Positions 43,670 to 53,400 of a stretch of DNA of 64,000 nucleotides are shown here, in pieces. The notes under the pieces were generated by a model. The model was not told the DNA's origin and ran no database searches. It worked only from the letters and a program-made list of their open reading frames with translations. The stretch spans positions 1 through 64,000 of the forward strand of contig NZ_JAJISD010000011.1 of assembly GCF_020880995.1 (NCBI RefSeq). Reading direction: 5' to 3'. Positions within the stretch are counted from its first letter, which is position 1, and every line of letters begins with the position of its first letter. This stretch comes from Reyranella aquatilis (GTDB taxonomy: Bacteria; Pseudomonadota; Alphaproteobacteria; Reyranellales; Reyranellaceae). A program made the position numbers and the translations under genes.

Positions 43670-45198
43670 CGCACGATCCACGATTGGCGCAGTTCGAGGA
43701 GCGCGGCCATGAGCTTGCCGGCGTCGTTCGAAATGTCCACTGGCAGGATATGGCCGCGTCCCAGCGCGCGCAGGCGCGCCGCGGGTGCGCCGATGTCGAA
43801 CACGACGACCGGCAATCCTCGTTCGAGCGCGGAGGTGAGGACAAAGGACCAGGTCTCCGGCCAGATGGCCGGCAGCAGGACGAGATGCGGCGATGCCCGC
43901 GAGAGCAGCCTCCCCAGTTCTTCCGACCGATAGGGACCACTGACCGAGACGCTCGCCGGAAGAGCTTCCGACACACCCCCCAGAACGGCGATGTCGAGCA
44001 GCGCCGAGGCCTTGTCCACCGCCTCCGCCAAAGCCGCGACGACACGCACGCCCTTCGCGACGTTCAGCGCCCCGAGGGTGACGACACGCAGACTCTCGTC
44101 CGGCGCCAGGCGGGGTATCCGTTCCGCGGGAAATCCGGATTCGCATTCGGGTGTCCAGACGGCGATCTCCCTTTGCAGGAAGCGCTGCATCCGCGTCGCC
44201 AGATCCCGGCTCGGCGCGATGACGCAGCCGGCTCCCGCGAGAAAGGCGAGATGGTCGCGCCGCCACGACAGCGGGTCGAAGTCCTGTGCTTCCGCGCCGT
44301 ACTTGGTCACGCATCCAAGGCAGGCCTCGGGGGGCGCGGCATCGCAGAACTCGCCTGTTCCGGTGATGAGATCGACCCTCGGGCACAGCATGAAATAATC
44401 GTGGAGGATGACGTCGTAGGGTACGTCGAGCCCCTTCGCGAGATCCCGAACCCATCCGATCATCGCGGTCGGCCGATCGACGATGTGATTGACCACTATT
44501 CTGCTGACGCCGTGCCGGCGGCCGAAGTCGAGCAGCCGGGCAAGGCCCGTTGCCAGATCGAATGTCCTGTCGTTCACCACCGTCAGAGTAGGCGCGCGCA
44601 ACACGGCGCGGGCGCGCAAGACGTTGCGTCCTTCCCGTTCGATCGTCCGCTCGTAAATCTCCAGGAAATGGCTGCTGCCACCGCCGCGACCGTGATGAAA
44701 CACCAGGACCGCTTCGGCCCCTTCCCGCCACGGCGCGCGATCGGCTCGCGCTTCCACCTCGTTCCTGGGTGACTTGCGCGCGTCGGGCCCTCCCAGATGA
44801 TGAAACAAGGGGTCCATTCCCGACGGCCGATCGAAGGTGCGACGCTGATAGAATGCCGGATCGAAGCCGGGCGCTGGCGCACGCTGCGTCCGCCAGCCGA
44901 TCAGCGCATAGTGCAGGAGGGGCGCGCGAGCGACGCGCTCGCGCTGGCGCTCGTCACTGAACTGCCGAAGATAGAAATCCCGATCGAAGCCCAGCTCCAT
45001 CACCGCCAGACGGGGCGCGAGAACGTGCAACGCCGCAGGCCACAGCACGCCGCCCAGTATTTTCCCAAGCAGAACGCCTTCCACCAGGAACCCACCGAGC
45101 CATGCGGCAGCCGCCTCCAGCGCGCGCTGAAGGCGGCGTCGAATCCGGTCGGATTTCCTGCCGTACGGGGCATACCTCGATGGTGTCTGGATACGCAC
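43666..45198 (-). CDS. GT4-family glycosyltransferase with an N-terminal accessory domain
   Basis: 510 residues from GTG 45198, two bases after the upstream TAG; the frame is open further left but overlaps that gene. A helical, basic N terminus is followed at ~68-145 by the FDRDFYLRQF ... LLHYALIGWRTQRAPAPGFD pattern shared with the downstream GT2 protein. The transferase part shows AVLVFHHGRGGGSSHFLEIY, VPYDVILHDYFMLCPRVDLI, VVTLGALNVAKGVRVVAAL and PAIWPETWSFVLTSALERGL, the donor-site Glu region of GT4. Overlaps at both ends mark a tight operon with 45201-47186 and 42107-43669. Confidence 0.8.
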   Translation of the reverse strand: MRIQTPSRYAPYGRKSDRIRRRLQRALEAAAAWLGGFLVEGVLLGKILGGVLWPAALHVLAPRLAVMELGFDRDFYLRQFSDERQRERVARAPLLHYALIGWRTQRAPAPGFDPAFYQRRTFDRPSGMDPLFHHLGGPDARKSPRNEVEARADRAPWREGAEAVLVFHHGRGGGSSHFLEIYERTIEREGRNVLRARAVLRAPTLTVVNDRTFDLATGLARLLDFGRRHGVSRIVVNHIVDRPTAMIGWVRDLAKGLDVPYDVILHDYFMLCPRVDLITGTGEFCDAAPPEACLGCVTKYGAEAQDFDPLSWRRDHLAFLAGAGCVIAPSRDLATRMQRFLQREIAVWTPECESGFPAERIPRLAPDESLRVVTLGALNVAKGVRVVAALAEAVDKASALLDIAVLGGVSEALPASVSVSGPYRSEELGRLLSRASPHLVLLPAIWPETWSFVLTSALERGLPVVVFDIGAPAARLRALGRGHILPVDISNDAGKLMAALLELRQSWIVR

Positions 45199-45200
45199 CG

Positions 45201-47186
45201 CTAGCGGTCGAGGCTCGTCCGCAGCGCCGCAAGCGACAGCGCCGGGTGGAAATATGGATCGTCGGCCAGGACGTCCTTCCAGTCGGACTGGAAGTGCCGC
45301 CGCTCCCACGCGTAGCGTTTCGCGGCCGTCTTGCCACGCGACGCCGACTCGCGATGGATCAGGACCGCTTCAGGGGTGAACACGCTTTTCCATCCGCGCT
45401 CGGCCAGACGCAGACAAAGGTCCACGTCGCCCAGCTCGATCGGATACTTCTTCGCATCGAACCCGCCAACGGCGTCGAACTTCTCCTTCTCGACGGCCAG
45501 GCAGGCGCCGGTGACCGCGGAGACCTCGTGCGGGACCGAGAGGCGCCCAAGATAACCTTCTTCGGCCGGGCTCGCGCCGGCGTCGATGTGCGCCGCATAT
45601 CCCCCGAGGCTGAGCACCAGCCCGGCATGCTGCACCCGGCCGGAACCGTACACCAGCTTCGGTCCGACTGCGCCGATATCAGGTTGTACCGCCCACCGAA
45701 CGAGGCGAGAGAGCCACTCGGGCTGAAACACTTCTGTATCGTTGTTGAGGAAGACGAGGACGCTCCCGTGCGCCAGCGCTGCGCCGCGGTTGCAGAGGGA
45801 CGCGAAGTTGAACGGCCCTGGAGCGTCGAGAACGCGAACGTTGGGCTTCTTGCGGAACTGCTCGAGCAACTCGAGCGCAGCGGGCTGCTCGCTGCCATTG
45901 TCAACGATCACCAGTTCGAGATCGTCCGGGCTCGTTTTGCCCAAGCTGGCAAGGCATACTGCCAGAAGGTCGGCATGATCCCGCGTCGGAACGATGAGCG
46001 TTGCGGTCGATTGCTGCTCCGCCACAGGAGTCCGGGCTGGAATGGCCGTGACGGCCTCGTCAGGCCGCCAAGCTTCGACCCTCTTCGTGAGGAGGACACG
46101 CCGAATGTGCCCGACGGGTCCTCGTTCGCGCGCAAAAAGCCCATTCCACGTCAGAGGCCGCATGAAATCCGCCGCCGAAAGCAAACCCTGCCCTTCGAGG
46201 CCGTGCCGCCTGAAGTAGACGGCCCGGCCGACATAGGCGCGGGCGTTCTGAAGGATCGGGCTCCAGTCCGGCTTCAGTTCCGGAGCGACATACCGCCCGC
46301 TGGTGGTGACCGAGTCCTCGTCCGCGTAGAAGAGCGACGCGCCGGGATGAGAAAGAGCGAAACCGGCAAGGGTGGCCAGCGCGAAATCGGGAACGGTATC
46401 CCCTGCGAGTATCGGCAGGACGAGGTCCGTGGATTCGAGACCGGCCCAGAGTCGTGCTGCGCTGTCCGAACCCTCTATGCACGTCCATGGCGGATCGCCG
46501 GCCTGCGATACGGCATCGCCGACAACGAAAAGCGACCAATTCGCGTAGGGTTGACGCCGGAGCGATGCCAGCGTGGCCGCCAGCATTTCCCGGCCGCGTC
46601 CGCCCTCAGCGCCGATCAGCACGCGGAGATGCGGGCCCTCCCGCAAGCCTTCCTCGCTGGCGTCCAGGCCCTGTGGATCGAGCGGTCGCTCGCTACTGGT
46701 GCGCCACTCATGATACCGGGACATCGGCGTCGCATTCAGCGTTTCTTCGAGCAGGCCGACGGCGTCTGCCCTCCGGCCCAGCAACCGCAATCCGGCCGCG
46801 GCAATCGTCCTGAAGACGCTCCGCCTCCCGGCAAGCGCCAGGACCTTGGGGAATGCCAGCACTTCACAGGAGGTCAGCGAAAAGCCGGTGGCCGGCAATC
46901 CGGGCGGCAGGGCAATCCGGACGTGGCGGGCAAGGAGTGGAATCGGACCGACCCATTCACCCGCCCCGAACAGCCCCGCACCCATCGCCACCTGAATCTC
47001 CTCGCCACCGAGATCGAAGCGAATGACCGGTCGCGCCGCCGACCGGCACAGAGCCATCTGATAGCGGAGGCGCAGCCAACCGCCTGCTGACGTATCGACC
47101 GCTGCCGGGATATCGAATTGCACACGATCTGCAACTCGAGAGACAGGGAGACCGTCCGCTCGGAGCGGGGCCCGCTTTTCAATCAA
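45201..47186 (-). CDS. GT2-family glycosyltransferase, O-antigen/capsule type, with long N-terminal region
   Basis: 661 residues from TTG 47186. Residues ~1-110 look beta-rich, possibly a carbohydrate-interacting module. Residues ~185-390 resemble a first GT-A-like domain (LRVLIGAEGGRGREMLAATL, FYADEDSVTTSGRYVAPELK, a DED in the metal-site position). Residues ~405-640 are a second, clearer GT2 domain: TATLIVPTRDHADLLAVCLA, LELVIVDNGSEQPAALELLE, SVLVFLNNDTEVFQPEWLSR, GDVDLCLRLAERGWKSVF. Proteins of this length in O-antigen loci often carry two active sites and add two different residues. It leads the three-transferase operon. The 309-base region upstream is shared with the divergent polyketide synthase gene. 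Confidence 0.82.
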   Translation of the reverse strand: MIEKRAPLRADGLPVSRVADRVQFDIPAAVDTSAGGWLRLRYQMALCRSAARPVIRFDLGGEEIQVAMGAGLFGAGEWVGPIPLLARHVRIALPPGLPATGFSLTSCEVLAFPKVLALAGRRSVFRTIAAAGLRLLGRRADAVGLLEETLNATPMSRYHEWRTSSERPLDPQGLDASEEGLREGPHLRVLIGAEGGRGREMLAATLASLRRQPYANWSLFVVGDAVSQAGDPPWTCIEGSDSAARLWAGLESTDLVLPILAGDTVPDFALATLAGFALSHPGASLFYADEDSVTTSGRYVAPELKPDWSPILQNARAYVGRAVYFRRHGLEGQGLLSAADFMRPLTWNGLFARERGPVGHIRRVLLTKRVEAWRPDEAVTAIPARTPVAEQQSTATLIVPTRDHADLLAVCLASLGKTSPDDLELVIVDNGSEQPAALELLEQFRKKPNVRVLDAPGPFNFASLCNRGAALAHGSVLVFLNNDTEVFQPEWLSRLVRWAVQPDIGAVGPKLVYGSGRVQHAGLVLSLGGYAAHIDAGASPAEEGYLGRLSVPHEVSAVTGACLAVEKEKFDAVGGFDAKKYPIELGDVDLCLRLAERGWKSVFTPEAVLIHRESASRGKTAAKRYAWERRHFQSDWKDVLADDPYFHPALSLAALRTSLDR

Positions 47187-47495
47187 AGTGGCCTGCCGGG
47201 GTCGCTTTCGAAGCTGACGCGTCTCTCACTTTCCCGTTGTCCCCAGAAGATGCTGCGATTCAGTAACGCTGCGAGGCAGCGTCCAATATACCAACCCCAA
47301 CCGCCGTCCGAAGGGAAGCAGAGACTGATCGGCACGGCTGACGCAAGAACACCACAATCACCGTTTAATCGCGGCATAGTGGTTTGAAGTTGACCATGAA
47401 AGTGGCTAAGGCATCGCCGTTGGGAGCTGGGGATTTCAGATGACTTGCGTACGGTCGAACACCACGGAGAAGTACGCCGGCAGGCAGGCCTCGGA
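47187..47495. promoter_or_regulatory. Divergent intergenic region upstream of the PKS gene
   Basis: 309 bases between the glycosyltransferase start (minus) and the PKS start (plus). It is more AT-rich than either gene, as expected for promoters, with a TTGACC near 47390 that could be a -35 box, but no matching -10 box is convincing. No small gene or repeat seen. Confidence 0.35.
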
Positions 47496-50400
47496 ATGAC
47501 ACGTCGCGACGAGGTCGCCATCGTCGGCTACGCCTGCCGCCTCCCGGGTGCTCGGAACAGCGACGAATTCTGGAAGCTGCTTCGCAACAATCGTTGCAGC
47601 GTCAGCCAGATCACTCCGGACCGTTTTCCGACCCAGGCGTACTTTCACCCTTCCCCAGACCAGATTGGACGAAGCTACTCCTTCGCCGCCGGCGTGATCG
47701 ACGACATCTGGGGCTTCGACGCAACCGCCTTCGGCATGAGCCCGCGTGAAGCGGAGCAGGTCGATCCGCAGCACAGGCACCTGCTCGAGGTGGCGCACGA
47801 TGCGCTTGCCCATGCGGGTATCCGCCCCTCGACATTGGCGGGCCAACCTATCGGCGTCTACGTGGGTGCCTCTTCGGTCGACCACGCCGCTCATTTCTTT
47901 GCCGATCCGTCGGCGGCCGGAATTCACATGATGACGGGCAACTCGCTCAGCATCATGGCAAACCGAATTTCATATACCTTCGATCTGCGGGGTCCGAGCC
48001 TTGCGATCGATACGGCCTGTTCCTCGTCGCTGGTCGCCCTGGACATGGCCGCAGAAGCCATTCGCAACGGCTCGATCGACACGGCCATCGTCGGGGGCGT
48101 CAACCTCCTTCTGTCGCCGTTTTCCTACATCGGCTTTTCACGCGCGTCGATGCTTTCGCCGACCGGGCTTTGCCGCCCGTTTGACGCCTCGGCGGACGGA
48201 TATGTGCGCGCGGAGGGCGCAATTGTCGTCGTGCTCCGTTCGATGTCGTCGGCGCTGAAGGCCCGCAGCCGCGTGCATGCCGTGATCGTGGGTTCCGGCG
48301 TGAACCAGGATGGTCGCACAACTGGCATGTCACTGCCCTCCGCCGATTCGCAGCGACGGCTTCTCGAGCAGGTCTACGGCGACTTCGGCGTGGATCCTGC
48401 CGACCTCAGCTTCGTCGAGGCGCATGGAACCGGCACACGGGTCGGCGATCCGATCGAGGCGGACGCCCTGGGCAAGGGCCTTGGCCAGAAGAGGACGCAC
48501 CCGCTCCCCATCGGCTCGGTCAAGTCCAACGTCGGCCATCTGGAACCGGTCTCGGGACTGGCAGGTCTCCTGAAGTCTGTGATCGCTCTGGATCGCGGCC
48601 TCCTCCCGGCGACGCTGCACCAGCGGGCGCCCAATCCGGACATCCCCTTCGACGACCTCAACCTCCAGGTCGTGGGCCAGAACCGCCAACTGCCGGACCA
48701 GCGTGGACCGGAACTCGTCGGCATCAACTCGTTCGGATTCGGCGGCACCAACTCTCACGTCATCCTGCGCAGCGACCGGACGGTCGCCCACCTCGTACAG
48801 GTCAACAACACCGCAACGCCGCCTCCCCTGCTGCTGACGGCGCACAGCGGCGAGGCCCTGAAGGCCCTGGCCGCCGACTATGTCGAGAAGTGGCCCGCTG
48901 CCACGCGCGACGCCGCCTCCTTCATTTCGGCCAGCGCCTACCTTCGCGATGCACTGCCGCACCGCCTCGTCGCCCGGGGGCGGACGACCGACGAGATCCG
49001 TCACCATCTCGCCTCCTTCGCGAGGGGAGAAGATTCGGAATCCGTTCTCACCGGGCAAGCCCTGGGCAGCGACCAGCCACTGACCTTCCTGTTCTCCGGC
49101 AACGGCTCGCAGTGGGCCGGTATGGGACGCGACGCCTGGGGGACGAATGCGGTCTTCCAGAACGCTCTGCGGGACATCGACGCCCGTTTCTCGAAGGTCC
49201 AAGACTGGTCCATCGTCGATACGCTGTTCGCCGAAGACCTGGCTGTCCGCTTGCGGCGGGCGACCTATTCGCAGCCTCTGCTGCTCGCCCTGCAGGTTGC
49301 TACCGTGCGTGCGCTCGAAGAGCGCGGCGTCGTCGCGGCGGCCACGCTCGGACACAGCGTCGGCGAGATTGCCGCAGCGTGGTGCGCCGGCGCCCTGAGT
49401 CTGGACCAGGCGATCGACGTGGTGATTGCCCGCAGCCGCCATCAGGAAGGCGTTCGCGGCAGCGGCAGCATGGCCGCGCTCATGTTGAGCGACCGCGAGG
49501 CGCGCCGTTTCCTCAAGACCGCAGGCGCAGCCGGCGTCGAGATCGCCGCCGTCAACAGCTGGCGAAGCGTCACCGTGTCCGGAAGCATCGCCGACATCGA
49601 CCGCGTGCTGCAGGCGGCGTCCGACATGCGGATAAGCGCGCGACGCCTCGATCTCGACTATCCATTCCACAGCGCGTTGATCGACCCCGTGCGGGCGCCG
49701 CTGCTGCGCGAACTGCAGGGGCTGAGACCGCTGCCGGTCCATAAGCGTTTCGTGTCTTCGGTGACCGGCACGATCGCCACACCGGAGATGCTCGGCGCCG
49801 AGCACTGGTGGCGTAACGTCCGCGAGCCAGTGCAGTTCGAACCCGCCCTGAACGTCCTGCTCAGCGACGGGATGCGTGTGTTCGTCGAGATCGGACCTCG
49901 CCCCATTCTGACGAGCTACGTACGCGACGTGCTGCGCGAGTCGGGGACGCGCGGTGTCGTCGTCGAGACGATGAGCGAGGGCGACAGTCAGAAGGCGTCG
50001 GATCCGATCGAGCGCGCGGCGTCCAGGATTGCCCTGTCCGGCGGCAAAGTCGAGATGCAGCGCTTCTTCGGTCCCGCACCTGCCGCGGCCGTCGTCCTGC
50101 CGCTCTATCCCTGGCAACACACGCACCTCAAACTTCCTGTGACCGAGGAAGCCACCACCCCGCTTCTTGCGGAGGCGCACAACCATCGACTCCTGGGTGC
50201 GCGTCCGCGGCTGGACGGTGCGGAGTGGTTCTCGACGGTCGATCCCGCCCTCTTCCCGTGGATATCCGATCACAAGGTCGGCGACGTTCCCGTTCTTCCC
50301 GCGACGGCCTATGTCGAGACGATGCTGGCCGCGGCGCGGCAGATTTATCCCGAAGGGGCCCTGGAACTCCGCGATCTCGACATCCTCCGTCCTCTCGTTT

Positions 50401-53400
50401 TCGAGGGAAAGACCTCCTTCGAGACATCGGTTCGCTTTGCCCACGAGACCGGAATCGTCGAGCTCCTTTCGCGGCAGCGCGGCGGAGGCGGCAGCGGCTG
50501 GACTCTCAATGCGCGCGGAATCGTCGGGCGCTCACCCATCGTCGGAAAGACGGTCGTCGTTCCGGAAGCGCCGGACCATGCGATCGTCGTCCCGCGGAGA
50601 AGCGTCTACGCTTGGGCGCGCGAGCTCGGCTTCGAGTACGGACCGACCTTTCAACGGACCCGGCAGGTGGTCTTCCCGCAGCCCAAGCTGGCAATCGCCG
50701 CCTTGGACGATCCCGGCGAACTCGTGGCCGGGACGAAGATTATCGACATCACAGCGCTCGATGCCGCATTCCACGCCCTGTTCGCTTCCGAGGAAGCCGG
50801 CGTGGCGGACATGCCCATGAAGCGCATGCTGCCTGTCCGCTTCGGCAATGTCCGCGTTTTCGACAGCGGCGCCATCGCCACCCGGGTGACCGCGCGTACG
50901 CTCCGACAGTCGCTCAGCTCGATGGTGGTGGACATCGATCTCTGGGACGAGAACGGCAGGATCGTCGTGGCGGCTCAGAACGTCAGGCTTGTCGAGGCAC
51001 CGGCCGAACTGGCCGTCGATCCCAAGTCGCTCAGCTATCGCACGGCTTCCTGGATGCTCGACCGTCCCGGCACGCCGTCCACCCTTACGCCCGGCAACGT
51101 CGACCTCGAACGCCCCGCCGGCAAGGCGGCCGCGCTCTCCGAGGCGCTCCTCCTGGTGGAGGCCGGAGCGTTGCGCGCGAGCTGGTCAGCGCTGCTGGAG
51201 GACAGTTCCCCGGAGCGCGTGGACGAGCCCGCGTCGGACGACGATTCTCCCTGGTCGAGCTATCTTCGGTCAGCCCTCCTCTGGCACCTCGAAGCCAAGA
51301 ACCTTGCCGCCGAACGCGACGGCGTGCGTACGCTCTCGGCCACGTGCGATCTTCCGGAGATAGACTCCATCGCGAGCACGCTCCTGGTGCGTCATCCGAC
51401 CATGGCGGCCGAGGCGGCCAGCGTCTCGCGTCTCGAGAGCATTATCGGCCGGCTGAGCAAGGGCGATCCCAGCGCCGTGAGTGAACTCGGCTCGGCTCAC
51501 TGGCGCAATCTGGGAGTAGCCTCGAACCAGATCGGCTGGCTTCGCGATGCCGTGACGACGGATGTGCTGGCTGCCGTGTCGCGCCAAGACGGCAAGCACC
51601 TCCTGAGATTGCTGATGGTGGGCGCCGACCACTCCTCCACGGCAGTCGATCTCAGTGCACGGCTTCCGAACGTCGAGATCATCCTGACCGATCTCGACGA
51701 AGATCGTCTCGAACAGGCGAAGGCCACCATCGCCCACGAGGCACCGCTGGTGCGCTGCATGGCGTGGGCGCATCTCGAAACGCTCGCGCCGGCGTCACTG
51801 GATCTGGCCTTCGCGATCGACGCACTGAGCGAGATCGCCTGTGTTCGGGACGAAGGGCTCACAGTCCTTACGCGGCTGTTGCGGCCGCAGGCGCCGATCA
51901 TCGCCGGCGAACTTGCGCCTGGCATTTTCTGGGACATCGTTCGCGGAAGCCGGCGCCGCTGGTGGAGCCGCTCTGCCAGTACAGATTTTCCTGTCGGAGC
52001 CCTGCTGACCGATCAGGAATGGATCGAAGAGCTCGCCGGCGCGGGATTCACGGGCGTGTCCGTATCGGCCGTCCAGGGCGAGGCGCGGATCGGCGTGATC
52101 GTCCGCGGTCGCTCAGGCGGGCCGGCGGATCGGACCGCTTCGGCCTCTTCCGAGCCTGTCATTTTTGCGTGGCAGGGCGAAACAGCGGCTGACCTGCGCA
52201 TGGCGACCGCCCCGGGTGACGCCTCGCGGACGGACCGGCCTGCGCCCACCGACTTCGTGCTGGCGATCCCGGCATCCGGGGACGGCGGAGATCCCGTCGC
52301 GACCCTCGGTGGCCATCTCGACGACATTGGCGAACTGTGCAGACGCTTGGCGGATGCACCCGCCCGGCTCTGGATCGTGGTCGACTTCGGCAACGACGAG
52401 ACCGCCCCGCTCGAACAGCCCCTCTGGTGTGCCCTCGTTGCTGCGGCCCGCGTCGCCCGCAATGAGTATCCCGGCCTGCATATCCGATGTGTCGGCCTCG
52501 CCGGCAAGCCGAGGCAGCGCGTCGTCGAGCAAGCCGCGGAGGAAATGCTGGCACCTGGGGAAGAACGTGAACTGTTCTTCGCGGGCAGGCAGCGCATCGT
52601 CTTCCGGGTCGAGCGGGGCGCCACGCCGCCACGCCCGCTGGAGACGCCTGCCGACGGGGTAGCACTGCGCCTGGCGCCGCGCCAAGGCGCGGGCCGCGGC
52701 GTCCTGGGCTGGGTTCCGGAGCCGCGAAAGACTCCCGAAGCGGACGAGGTCGAAATCGAGGTCGCCACGACGGGTCTCAACTTCCGCGACGTCATGTGGA
52801 ATCTGCGGCTGCTGCCTGAAGAGGCACTGGAGGACGGCTACGCGGGGCCCGGCCTCGGCATGGAGTGCGCCGGCACCGTGGTCAGCGTCGGCCCCGGGGT
52901 GAACGACTTCAGCGTGGGCGACCGTGTGCTCGCGTTCGTGCCAGGTGCCTTCGCCAGCCACGTAATCGCCCGCACCTTTGCCGTGAGCAAACTGCCAAGC
53001 CAGCTTTCACTCGAGGACGCCACCACCCTGCCCGTCGCCTTCCTGACGGCTTACTATTCGCTCGTCCACTTGGCGCGTCTGGAAGCCGGCGAGACCGTCC
53101 TGATTCATGGCGGCGCCGGCGCGGTGGGCCTCGCCGCCCTGCAGGTCGCCAAGCGTCGCGGCGCAACGATCATCGCCACCGCGGGGACCGGCGAGAAGCG
53201 CGCACTTCTGCGCAATCTCGGTGCGGACTTTGTCTGCAACTCCCGCACCCTGGCGTTCGCCGAGGAAGTCATGAGCTTCACAGGCGGCAAGGGCGTCGAC
53301 GTCGTGTTGAACTCGCTGGCGGGCGAGGCGATGATCCGTTCGATGGACTGCCTGAAGCCGTTCGGCCGGTTCATCGAGCTTGGCAAGCGCGACTTCTACG

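Noticed and set aside
48330..50444. 704-residue minus-strand frame inside the PKS
   Set aside because: Antisense to well-conserved KS and AT domains, with low-complexity, charged translation. A shadow frame.
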